Source: CAVZCC01 sp963773765
GTDB lineage: Bacteria; Actinomycetota; Acidimicrobiia; Acidimicrobiales; Microtrichaceae
Direction: 5' to 3'
Length of the DNA: 64,000 nt
Assembly: GCA_963773765.1 (NCBI GenBank)
Contig: CAVZCC010000005.1
Span: 248,001-312,000, forward strand
Position 1 is the first letter of the stretch; every line of letters starts with the position of its first letter. The notes under the pieces were generated by a model, which made no database searches, was not told the DNA's origin, and was given only the letters and a program-made list of their open reading frames with translations. The position numbers and the translations under genes are program-made. Positions 32,171 through 40,460 of this stretch are shown here, piece by piece.

Positions 32171-33429
32171 TCATTCCGGCTGGACGCCCAGCGCGCCGGC
32201 GTCGTGGAGGCTGCTGATGCGGTCGGCGTCGTAGCCCAGCACGTCGGCCAGGATCTCGTCGTTGTGCTGACCGGCGGTCGGAGCGGGTGCGGGGTCCGGC
32301 AGGGAACCGTCCACGAACTTCACCGGGTGCGGGATCATGTCCGCGCCGTGGGTCTCGTGCGGCATGAAGCCGAGGCGGTCCTGGAACTGCGGGTCGTCGG
32401 CCAGGGTCTGCGGGGTGTTGACCGGTGCGATCGTGGTGTTGACGGTCGCCGGACCACTCGACCCACTCGTTGGTGGTCCGGGTCCGGAAGATCTCGGTCA
32501 GCTCGGCCCGCATCTCCGCGTTGCCCCGGGCGTGGTCGCCGTACTGGTTGCCGGGCCACCGCTCGAACATGTCGGGCCGCCCCACGCCGTTGCAGAAGTT
32601 CTTCCAGAACTCCTGCTCGGAGGCCATGAACAACACGTAGCCGTCCGACGGACGCGTAGATCTGGTACCGGACGCCGTTCTGCATGCCGGCGGTGCCCGG
32701 GGCCCGGCGCTCGTAGTCGTCGGACCGGTTGCCGGTGACCTCGGACTCCGGACGCTCGTAGGCCTTCCAGGTCTCGGACCGCAGCCAGTCCATCGCGGCG
32801 GAGGCGTCGGACTGCGCGATCTCCAGGAACGACCCCTCGCCGGTGGCCCGGGCCCGGATGACACCGGCCAGGATGCCGAACGCACCGAACAGCGGCCCGG
32901 CGTGGATGCCGACCGACGGGTGCTCGGGGATGTACGGCAGGCCGTCGTCGTCGAAGGCCGGGTTCACCAGGCCGGCCCACATGTCGTACGCGATGCCGTG
33001 GCTGGGCAGGTTGGCGTACGGCCCGGTCATCCCGTAGCCGGAGATGGTGCAGAAGACGATCTTCGGGTTCACCTTGACCAGGTCCTCGAACCCCAGCCCC
33101 CGACGGGCCAGCGCACCGGGCCGCATGGCCTCGATCACGGCGTCGGCGTCCCGCACCAGGTCCCGGAACACCTCCTGGGCCTCCTCGGTGCGCAGGTCCA
33201 GGGTGATGGACCGCTTGCCCCGGTGGATGTGCCAGTGCAGCAGGGACGACCCCTCGATGATGGGCCAGGTCATCTGGCGGATGTAGTCCCCCGACGGCGG
33301 CTCCACCTTGATGACGTCCGCCCCCAGGTCGGCCAGGTGCGTGCCCACCGCCCCCGGGCCGAGGAGGGACACCTCGATCACACGGAGTCCGGCCAGGGGC
33401 GCCGGCGGTGGTCCCTCTGCTGCGGTCAT
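32171..33429 (-). CDS. CaiB/BaiF (family III) CoA-transferase (two apparent frameshifts)
   Basis: Protein of 418 aa after correction. ATG 33429 follows GGGAGG by 4 nt. LAGLRVIEVSLLGPGAVGTH, LADLGADVIKVEPPSGDY, HIHRGKRSITLDLRTEEAQE, FCTISGYGMTGPY, GIAYDMWAGLVNPAF and LEIAQSDASAAMDWL are typical, with the family Asp in AQSDASA. The frame slips by one base near 32653 and 32457; other frames carry on with YVLFMASEQEFWKNFCNGVG, RTRTTNEWVEW and APVNTPQTLADDPQFQ. First gene of the operon with CoA ligase and LLM, 26 nt downstream of the shared operator. Confidence 0.85.
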
Positions 33430-33454
33430 GGTGCCTCCCGCGCCGTGTGGCGCC

Positions 33455-33479
33455 AGTATCTGACGGGTCGTCAGATACT
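33455..33479. promoter_or_regulatory. Shared palindromic operator, site 5 (CaiB/ligase/LLM operon)
   Basis: Perfect 11-bp arms (33455-33465 and 33469-33479) flank GGT; the core is CTGACGGGTCGTCAG. It is 26-50 nt upstream of the ATG at 33429 and about 85 nt upstream of the divergent membrane-protein gene at 33561. Confidence 0.65.
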
Positions 33480-33560
33480 ACGCCGCGGCCCGAGGGGCCG
33501 ACCAAGCGGCCCGTTCCCGCGGATTCGGTGCGATCCTGCCCGTTCGATACCATCGGCCGG

Positions 33561-34745
33561 ATGTCGTCAGGGCGATCGACGTCGGGGGGGGCCCGGCTGC
33601 ACCTGTGGATCAAGGTCGTCCTGACCCTGCTCCTCGTCCTCATCGGCGGCCTGCGGTTCGCCCGCATGGACCTCCTCGGCACCAGCTTCTTCGCCGAGGA
33701 CCGGTACTACACCTTCGAGTCCGACGGTGGCCGCACGGTCGAGCACCTCAACATCGACATCTCGCAGTACCTCTCGATGGTCGAGGACTTCCGTGGTGTG
33801 GAACGGGCCTTCTACAAGCAGGAGCCCTACCCGGAGTTCGCCGACGAGCCGACCGCGACCAAGGGTCCCGTCGCACCGTTCATCAACCGGCCTGCACTGC
33901 CCTACCTGGCGTCGCTCCTGCCGTTCGACTCACCGGAGAGCTTCGCAACGGTCAACCTCCTGCTGGTCGTGCTCGGACTGTGGGCGCTGTTCGACGCGCT
34001 CCGGGTGAAGGGGTACTCGGCCAAGGCCCAGTTCCTGGGTGGCCTGCTCTACGTGATCGCGCTGCCGGTCCTGGTGTTCGCGTCATCGCTGTACATCGAC
34101 GGTGGCACCGTCGGCCTGCTCATGATCGGGTACTGGCTCATCGTGCGACGGTGGTGGCCCGCAGTGGTGGTCTTCCTCCCGTTGTCCTACACCGCCAAGG
34201 AGGTGCTGATCCTCCTGGCCCCGGTGGCGGCCATGGAGTGGCGGGCAGCAGGGCGTTCCTTCCGGCAGCCCGCGTTCATCGTGGGCGCGCTCGTCTCGGT
34301 CGTCGGGTGGTTGGTCGTCGGCCGGGCCGTGCAGGCCGCGGCACCGGAACCGGTGATGCTGTACACCGTCGCGCCCAAGCTCAGCACCTTCCTCTTCAAC
34401 CTCGGCAGCCTGAAGTCCACGCTCTTCTTCGCCATCGGCATGGCGCCCGTCGTGGTGCCGGCGCTGTTGGAGATCTGGCGGATGCAGCGCGAGTCCGGCT
34501 GGCGGTCGCTCCTCGACGGACCGGCGAGTCCCGATGTCGTGGGCTTCGCCCTCGTCGTCCTGCTCAACCTCTACTCGATCGTCTCCACGGACCTGACGCT
34601 GCGGACCGGCTGGCTCGTCTGGCCGTTCGCCGTCAGCCTGGCCTGCCGCTGGGTGGACGCCACGAACGTCGGCGAGCGGTTCGGCCCGATGGCATGGTTG
34701 GGCACCCGGCCGGCCATCGACGGGGCGGGACCTCCGGGTCCCTGA
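33561..34745 (+). CDS. Multi-span membrane protein of unknown function (GT-C-like)
   Basis: Protein of 394 aa with about nine hydrophobic spans. After the first span (IKVVLTLLLVLIGGLRFA) comes a large extracytoplasmic loop (residues 45-110; FFAEDRYYTFESDGGRTVEH, YLSMVEDFRGVERAFY), the layout of GT-C glycosyltransferases, which carry an acidic catalytic motif in that loop. Candidate acidic residues are in FFAEDRYY. No other signature is convincing, so glycosyl transfer is only a suggestion. ATG 33561 is used; no clear ribosome site precedes it, and a leaderless start is possible. Divergent from the CaiB operon. Confidence 0.65.
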   Translation: MSSGRSTSGGARLHLWIKVVLTLLLVLIGGLRFARMDLLGTSFFAEDRYYTFESDGGRTVEHLNIDISQYLSMVEDFRGVERAFYKQEPYPEFADEPTATKGPVAPFINRPALPYLASLLPFDSPESFATVNLLLVVLGLWALFDALRVKGYSAKAQFLGGLLYVIALPVLVFASSLYIDGGTVGLLMIGYWLIVRRWWPAVVVFLPLSYTAKEVLILLAPVAAMEWRAAGRSFRQPAFIVGALVSVVGWLVVGRAVQAAAPEPVMLYTVAPKLSTFLFNLGSLKSTLFFAIGMAPVVVPALLEIWRMQRESGWRSLLDGPASPDVVGFALVVLLNLYSIVSTDLTLRTGWLVWPFAVSLACRWVDATNVGERFGPMAWLGTRPAIDGAGPPGP

Positions 34746-34969
34746 GACCCCCGGGACACTGACGGGTCGCTGGCATCCGGCTCGGCGGGAGCCGCCATGG
34801 GATCCACCGCCCGTCCCACCCCCACCCGTCGTGGTCGACCGGACGAGGTCCCGCGCCGGCCGGCACCCGGAGCGGCGGAGGGCCGCGTCAGGGCGTGCGC
34901 TCGAGCCCGCATGCGCCCGGCCCGCATGCACGGGATCGGTCCCGGCCTGCACCCGGCCCGGAACGCGGA

Positions 34970-34997
34970 CGGACCCGGGCCGTGCGGCCCGGGTCCG
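34970..34997 (-). terminator. Perfect 13-bp GC hairpin downstream of the multicopper oxidase gene
   Basis: Arms 34970-34982 and 34985-34997 pair perfectly with a TG gap as loop. It lies 41 nt past the multicopper oxidase stop (35038) and 225 nt past the stop of the membrane protein. No T-run. The 292-nt gap 34746-35037 otherwise shows no gene. A partial look-alike of the shared operator (CTGACGGGTCGCTGG) lies at about 34759. Confidence 0.55.
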
Positions 34998-35037
34998 TGC
35001 GTCCGGTGGACCCGTCGGGTCCCCGGTGGGGTTCGCG

Positions 35038-36469
35038 TCAGCTGACGGCGATCGCCGTCACCATGCCGATCATGGCGGACTCCGACTCGGCGTGGTTCAG
35101 GATGTGGCAGTGCCAGACCCAGGCTCCGGGCTTGTTGGCCTGGAACAGCACCGTGTACCGCTCGCCGGGTCCGACGTTGATGGTGTCGGCCCAGTACGGG
35201 GACTCCAGCGGGATGCCGTCCCTGGCGATCACCAGTTGCGGGAACTGGTGCAGGTGCATCGTGTGGTAGAGCTGACCCTCGCTGTAGTAGTTGAACACGG
35301 CCCAGTCGCCGACCTTCATCGAGTACGGCTCGGTGGCCGGGAAGCCCTTGCCGTTGAGCGACAGGCCGATCACGCCGGCGTCGTTGAGCACCATGTTCTT
35401 GTCCATCACCGGCTCGATGTCGGCCGGGATCTCCACCCCGGAGATGGTCCTGCCCTTGGGGATCAGCCAGTCCGTGGACCCGCCGCCGCCCTTGGGCGAG
35501 AAGATCATGGCGCCCCACATGCCATCGGGGATCGACTGGGCACCGTGGGCGTGGGGGTGGTACATGGCCACCGCAGGATCGGTCACGGTGTACTCGTACA
35601 CGCCGGTCTCGCCCGGCGCGATCAGCTCCTGGGTGAGCGGGGCCACGCCGTCCATGTTGTTGGGCAGCACCATGCCGTGCATGTGGATGTCCAGGCCCGA
35701 GCGGCAGCTTGTTGAGGTACTTCACCCGGATGCGGTCACCGACCTCGCCCCGCAGCGTGGGGCCGGGCACGGTGCCGTTGAACGTCCATGCCTTGACCAC
35801 CTGGCCGGGGGTGACCTCCCAGTCGGTGATCTCGGCGGTGATGTTCCACTCCTTCACGCCGTCGGGGCCGATGGTGGGGGCGAGCTCCTCGCCACCCTGG
35901 CCCTCGGTGTTCGGCTTGCCGGAGGTGATCTGGTCCACGAAGGGCTGGAACGAGTCCATCATGGACTTGTCGTTCGCGGCGTAGTCGGTCGCCGTGGACC
36001 CGCCGTGCGCAGCGGCCGGCGCCTCGGTGCCGGCTGCCGCGGTCGTCGCCGGATCCTCCGACCACCAACGTGGCCTCCATGCCGGCCTGCTGGTGACCGG
36101 CGATGGAGCAGTAGATCTGGTACTCGCCAGCGGCGAGGCCGTCGGTCGCGAGCGCCTCCTGGTCACCGGGCTGGAGGTCCGCGGTGCTCGCCGTCGTCCT
36201 TGATCTTCAGGTTGTGCACCTGGGTGCCGGCGTTGGTGACGTTCAGGGTGGCACCCTCGGCGACGTTCAGGTTGCCGTCGATCTGGAACTCGGACAGCGA
36301 GATCTCGCTGCTGTCGGCACCGCCGCCGGACTCGCCGCGAGCCGCCGTCGTCCTTGGTCACGAAGCCGATGGCCATGATGATCAGCGCGATGGCGACGCC
36401 ACCACCCAGGATGGCCAGCAACGTTGAGTACGGGTTCTCCGGCTTCTCCGCCGGCGACTCGTCAGACAC
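35038..36469 (-). CDS. Multicopper oxidase with N-terminal cupredoxin domain (four apparent frameshifts)
   Basis: Exported copper enzyme, 475 aa after correction. It starts at GTG 36469 behind AAAGGGGAG. One span (TLLAILGGGVAIALIIMAIG) anchors or exports it. Residues about 45-165 form a cupredoxin with type 1 copper ligands (HNLKIKDDG; YCSIAGHQQAGM). The two oxidase domains follow: HMHGMVLPNNMDGVAPL, MYHPHAHGAQS, LYHTMHLHQFPQLV and WVWHCHILNHAESESAM, giving the trinuclear and a type 1 site. Frame slips near 36346, 36183, 36063 and 35700 each resume on a conserved segment. The MCO could oxidise metal ions, phenols or act as a nitrite reductase-like enzyme; the HCH-x3-H pattern favours a laccase-like oxidase. 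Confidence 0.82.
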
Positions 36470-36645
36470 AAGTCTCCCCTTTCTGTTGAACCCCGCAGGA
36501 TTCTGCCCCACCGGCAGTTGTACTGTCGACAATCGACCAAGACGATTCCGTCACATGCAAGTAGCACTGCTGTCGATATCCGGTCATGGATGACCGGATC
36601 CAGCGGCCGTCCACCCCGGCCGGGCAGCACGCGTACGCTGCGCCC

Positions 36646-37485
36646 ATGCCTGGGCCGGCCGCGTCGGAACGCCATCCGTGGAACGACGAGTTCCACTGGA
36701 CCCCTCCCCGGGGCCCGTTCACCACGATCTCGGACGACCAGGCCCGCAGCTACGACCAGTTCGGGTACCTCGTGCTGGAGGACGCCTTCGACCCCGACGA
36801 GGTCCGGGCGGTGGACCGGGCCCTCACCCCCGGCACCGAGCTGGTCCGGGACCTGCTGGACCAGCTCCCGGACGGACGGCTGTCCGTGGCCGGGACCGAC
36901 ACCCAGATCGTCGCCCCCAACCAGGTGGGCAGCGCCGGGGTGCTGGCCGACTTCGTGCACCACCCGGTCCTGTCCGGCCTGTGCCACGACCTGATCGGGC
37001 CCGACGTCCGCCTGTACTGGGAGCAGGCCGTCTACAAGCAACCGCACTCGGCCGAACCGGTCCTGTGGCACCAGGACAACGGCTACACGTACGTGGAGCC
37101 CCAGGCCTACCTGACCTGTTGGGTGGCGCTGACCGATGCCACCCCGGAGAACGGATGCGTCTCGGTGATCCCCGGTGCCCACACGCTGGGCACGCTGCGC
37201 CACCGCAGCACGCCCATCGGCGAGGAGTGCTGGGGTGACTGGGACCAGGCACTCGACGTCCCCGTCACCGCCGGCAGCGTGGTCGTGTTCACGTCCCTCA
37301 CGCCGCACGCCACGCGTCGCAACCTGACCGACCAGGTGCGCAAGGCCTACATCGTGCAGTACATCCCCGACGGCGCCGTCGCCCGCGACGGCGACCCCGA
37401 CGCCGGACCGGGCACCACCCGACCGCTGGAGGACCCGGTGCTGCACGCGCCGATCCTCCGTGACGGCCGGCCCGTCCGGTCCTGA
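36646..37485 (+). CDS. Phytanoyl-CoA dioxygenase (PhyH) family protein
   Basis: Fe(II)/2-oxoglutarate oxygenase of 279 aa. The facial triad is visible: WHQDNGYTY (H-x-D) and LTPHATRRN (second His), with the 2-oxoglutarate Arg in the same stretch. YDQFGYLVLEDAFDPDEVRA opens the fold, and CWVALTDATPENGCVSVIPG is typical. I chose ATG 36646 because TACGCT lies six nt before it, as the -10 of a leaderless transcript would; an in-frame ATG at 36586 gives 299 aa. It is divergent from the oxidase gene. It overlaps the acyl-CoA synthetase gene by 26 nt, so PhyH may hydroxylate the CoA ester or acid made there. Confidence 0.87.
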   Translation: MPGPAASERHPWNDEFHWTPPRGPFTTISDDQARSYDQFGYLVLEDAFDPDEVRAVDRALTPGTELVRDLLDQLPDGRLSVAGTDTQIVAPNQVGSAGVLADFVHHPVLSGLCHDLIGPDVRLYWEQAVYKQPHSAEPVLWHQDNGYTYVEPQAYLTCWVALTDATPENGCVSVIPGAHTLGTLRHRSTPIGEECWGDWDQALDVPVTAGSVVVFTSLTPHATRRNLTDQVRKAYIVQYIPDGAVARDGDPDAGPGTTRPLEDPVLHAPILRDGRPVRS

Positions 37486-39031
37486 GCCGGCCGTGCTCGG
37501 CTCCATCGCCCGGGAGGCGGCCCGGCGGTTCGGGGAGCGACCCGTCCTGGTCCGCCCCGACGGGACCCTGACCTACGCCGACCTCGACCGGGGGGCCGAC
37601 GTGCTGGCGGCCGGACTTCGTTCTCTGGGCCTCCGCAGCGGTGACGTGGTTGCCGCGGTCCTGCCGTCCGGGGCGGAATGGATGCTCCTGGCCGTGGCGC
37701 TCGACCGCGTCGGCGCGGTCCTCGCCACGGTGAGCGCCAAGCTGGCCCCGCCCGAACGGGCCGAGTTGGTCCGCCTGGTCGGGCCCGCGCTGGTGGTCGC
37801 CGGCCCGGACCTGGTGGACGGCCTGCCGTTGCGGACGGCCGTGTCGGTGCTGGAGCCGTGGGGACTGGGATCGGAACTGGCTGCGGACCCCACGACCGCC
37901 CCGCCCCGCCCGGTGGGGGACCCGGCGACGGAGGACCCCGAGCGCATCACGACGATCTGCTTCACCTCGGGCACGACCGGCCGTGCCAAGGGTGCGGTGT
38001 TCCGGGTGCGCCACCAGCTGGCCGTCCAGGCCCTGGACCTGGGGCCCGGGGCCGCCGACCGCTGGGGTGGCGGGTCGCCCATGATCGCCTCCACCCAGTT
38101 CGCCCACGTGGGCATGGCGCTCAAGCTGCCCTGGTACCTGCGCCTCGGGGCCACGCTCCACGTGCTCGAACCGTGGCGGGCCGACGACGCGCTGCGCCTG
38201 GTGGCCGACGAACGGATGCCGGCCATCGGTGTGGTGGCCCCGCAGCTGGCCCTCATGCTCCGCTCCCCGCTGATGGACACCCTGGACCTGTCGTCGGTCA
38301 CCTCGATCATCGCCGGCGGCGCGGCCTCCCCACCGGCGCTCGTGGCCGAGGCCCGCGAGCGCTTCGGCGCCGGCTACTCCATCCGCTACTCCTCGACCGA
38401 GTCGGGCGGCGTGGGCCTGGGGACGGACCCCGGCGCTCCGGACGAGGAAGCGCTGCACACCATCGGTCGGCCCCGACCGGGCGTGGAGGCCCGTGTTGCG
38501 GACGAGCAGGACCGCCCGGTCGCCGACGGCGAGGTGGGCGAGCTCCAGCTCCGCTCCCCCGCCGTCATGGACGGCTACTGGAACGACCCCGCGGCCACCG
38601 TGGCGGCACTCGCCCCGGACCGCTGGTTGCGCACCGGCGACCTGGCCCGTGTCGACGGTTCGGGCTGCTTCGTGCTGGCGGGCCGCCGGACCGACATGTT
38701 CATCCGCGGCGGGTACAACGTGTTCCCGCTGGAGGTGGAGGCCGTGCTGGCCGACCACCCCGACGTGGCGGGCGTGGCGGTGGCGCCGCGCCCGGACCAG
38801 GTCATGGGTGAGGTCGGCGTGGCGGTCGTGGTGCCGGCGGACCCCGGTCGACCGCCCACCCTGGCGTCGCTGCGGGACCACGCGGGCGGACGGCTGGCCC
38901 GCCACAAGCTGCCGGAGGACCTGGTGGTGGTTGACCGGCTGCCGCTCACCACCGTGTCCAAGGTCGACCGCGCCGCGCTCGCGAACCTGGTCGGCGAGCG
39001 GCCGGATCGACCGGAAGGGGGTGCCGGGTGA
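37460..39031 (+). CDS. AMP-forming acyl-CoA synthetase
   Basis: ANL-superfamily ligase of 523 aa. The start is GTG 37460 within the PhyH 3' end. The P-loop is ICFTSGTTGRAKGAVF; later motifs are RYSSTESGGVGLG (YSSTE in place of YGxTE), WLRTGDLARVDGSGCFVLAG, RRTDMFIRGGYNVFPLEVE and the catalytic Lys in LTTVSKVDRAALA. No frameshift. The context with PhyH suggests activation of a branched or phenyl-substituted acid. Its stop overlaps the start of the DUF4262 gene. Confidence 0.9.
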   Translation: MTAGPSGPEPAVLGSIAREAARRFGERPVLVRPDGTLTYADLDRGADVLAAGLRSLGLRSGDVVAAVLPSGAEWMLLAVALDRVGAVLATVSAKLAPPERAELVRLVGPALVVAGPDLVDGLPLRTAVSVLEPWGLGSELAADPTTAPPRPVGDPATEDPERITTICFTSGTTGRAKGAVFRVRHQLAVQALDLGPGAADRWGGGSPMIASTQFAHVGMALKLPWYLRLGATLHVLEPWRADDALRLVADERMPAIGVVAPQLALMLRSPLMDTLDLSSVTSIIAGGAASPPALVAEARERFGAGYSIRYSSTESGGVGLGTDPGAPDEEALHTIGRPRPGVEARVADEQDRPVADGEVGELQLRSPAVMDGYWNDPAATVAALAPDRWLRTGDLARVDGSGCFVLAGRRTDMFIRGGYNVFPLEVEAVLADHPDVAGVAVAPRPDQVMGEVGVAVVVPADPGRPPTLASLRDHAGGRLARHKLPEDLVVVDRLPLTTVSKVDRAALANLVGERPDRPEGGAG

Positions 39032-39525
39032 CTGATGACGTGTTCCCCGACCGGGACATGGACCACCGGGACAAGATCGCCTGGATCGTGGAGGAGAACG
39101 GCTGGGCCGCCGAGCCGGTCGCACCGGTGACGGGGCCGGAGCCCCGCCCCGGATACACCTACACGATCGGCTTCGAATCCCACTTCGCGATGCCGGAGGT
39201 GGTCATCTTCGGACTCCGGCCCGTGGCGGCCCGGGGCCTGCTCGGCATGATCGCCGACCAGCACGGGGGCGGCGTGCAGCTCCCCGTCGGCGGCATCTTC
39301 GTGGGCCTGCTGGAAGGGGACCTGCGGTGCGCGCTGCTGGAGGTGGACCTGGCGGTGCACGGGGCGCTGTTCCCCGACGCCGGGGCGTTCCACGGCGACC
39401 GCGGGTACCGCATGCTGCAGTTCGTGTGGCCGGACCGGGCCGGGCTCCTCCCGTGGGACGAGGGCTACGACGAACGCCTGCGGCTGGCCCAGCCCGTCAT
39501 CGGCGGATGGTCGACCGGGGCGTGA
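39028..39525 (+). CDS. DUF4262 domain protein
   Basis: Protein of 165 aa. RPGYTYTIGFESHFAMPEVV, LLEVDLAVHGALFPDAGAF and YRMLQFVWPDRAGLLPWDEG are DUF4262 landmarks (YTIGF and the WPDxxGxxPW end). No activity is known for this family; it occurs widely in actinobacteria. The GTG start at 39028 overlaps the stop of the acyl-CoA synthetase gene (GTGA), so it ends the PhyH-synthetase transcript. Confidence 0.85.
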   Translation: MTDDVFPDRDMDHRDKIAWIVEENGWAAEPVAPVTGPEPRPGYTYTIGFESHFAMPEVVIFGLRPVAARGLLGMIADQHGGGVQLPVGGIFVGLLEGDLRCALLEVDLAVHGALFPDAGAFHGDRGYRMLQFVWPDRAGLLPWDEGYDERLRLAQPVIGGWSTGA

Positions 39526-39577
39526 GCGGTCCGGGCAGAACCTTCAGGACCCACCGGTTCCGGCCGAAGGGTTCCCT

Positions 39578-40399
39578 GTGACGATGGCGTTGCTGCTCTC
39601 CCTGACCGCGCTCCTGGGACTGGTGGTGGGCTGGGCCCTGACGGTGCCCGTGCACCGCTACAAGGAGCTCCGCCCGATGACCCCCCGCGACCTGGCCGGC
39701 GAGGTCGGGAGCGTGGACCGCCCCGCACCGGTCATCCGCGCCGAGTACCGGGAGGCCCGCTGCCCGGACTGCCACCACGTGTACCACGCCGCCGACGTCG
39801 TGCCGATCGTGAGCTGGTTCCGGGGATGCCCCGGATGCGGGACGCGGCTCCCGGGCACCGTCCCCCTGCTGCAACTGGGTGTCCCGGTGGCCATGGTCCT
39901 GACCGTCGGCCTGCTCAACGGGAGCTGGGTGGCGCTCCCCTACCTCTGGCTGGTGGTGGTGCTGGCCGCCGTGGCCGTCATCGACCTGCGCATCTGGCTC
40001 ATCCCGTGGTGGATGCCGTGGCTGGGCGCGGCCGTCGGCCTGGTCCTGATCAGCGTGGTGTCGATCGCACTGGGCGTCCCGCAGGCCATCGTCTGGGCCA
40101 TCGTCGGCGGGGTGGGATCGTTCGCCCTGTTCTTCGTGCTGCACATCGCCGCACCGGGCAAGCTCGGGTTCGGCGACGTCCGGCTGGTCCTGCTCCTGGG
40201 CATGTACCTGGGGTGGCTGCACCCGCTGTTCCCGATCTACGGGCTCCTCTTCGGCAGCGTGATCGGGCTGGTCATGGGTCTGGGATCGCTCCTGGTCCGC
40301 AAGGGCGCCGGGTTCCCGTTCGGTCCCGCGCTGGCCCTCGGCGCGCTCCTGGCGGTGTGGCTGCACACACCGTTGCTCAACAGCATGGGCTCCGCCTGA
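39578..40399 (+). CDS. Prepilin leader peptidase (A24 family)
   Basis: Membrane aspartic protease of 273 aa that cleaves type IV pilin-like leaders and may N-methylate the product. The N-terminal zinc-binding Cys pairs are CPDC and CPGC (RCPDCHHVYHAADVVPIVSW, FRGCPGCGTRL). Catalytic Asp residues are in AVIDLRIWLIP and GFGDVRLVLLLG. About seven spans. The start is GTG 39578 because AAGGG lies 6 nt upstream; ATG 39584 is the alternative. No pilin or Tad genes are nearby. The stop codon lies inside a 21-bp tandem repeat. Confidence 0.9.
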   Translation: MTMALLLSLTALLGLVVGWALTVPVHRYKELRPMTPRDLAGEVGSVDRPAPVIRAEYREARCPDCHHVYHAADVVPIVSWFRGCPGCGTRLPGTVPLLQLGVPVAMVLTVGLLNGSWVALPYLWLVVVLAAVAVIDLRIWLIPWWMPWLGAAVGLVLISVVSIALGVPQAIVWAIVGGVGSFALFFVLHIAAPGKLGFGDVRLVLLLGMYLGWLHPLFPIYGLLFGSVIGLVMGLGSLLVRKGAGFPFGPALALGALLAVWLHTPLLNSMGSA

Positions 40400-40438
40400 C
40401 ACAGCACGGGCCCCGCCTGACACAGCATGGGCCCCGCC
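40381..40438. repeat. 21-bp tandem repeat (2.8 copies) across the prepilin peptidase stop codon
   Basis: Copies begin at 40381, 40402 and 40423, each starting CAGCAYGGGCYCCGCCTGAC apart from the shorter last one. The first copy is the last six codons of the gene with its TGA; the second also keeps an in-frame TGA. As with the 29-bp repeat at 16621, the duplicated unit is the end of a gene. Confidence 0.9.
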
Positions 40439-40460
40439 CGGGACGGGTCGCCGGGCCCGC

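Noticed and set aside
30476..33429. Reading the ligase and CaiB genes as pseudogenes
   Set aside because: All catalytic motifs survive in neighbouring frames and ribosome sites and overlaps are intact; single-base errors explain it better.
34757..34773. Sixth copy of the shared operator (CTGACGGGTCGCTGG)
   Set aside because: Only the left half matches, the right arm is broken, and it lies between the 3' ends of two genes, not before a start.
36461..36475. Operator half-site CTCGTCAGACAC at the multicopper oxidase start
   Set aside because: The partner arm CTGAYG is absent and the site lies within the coding start.
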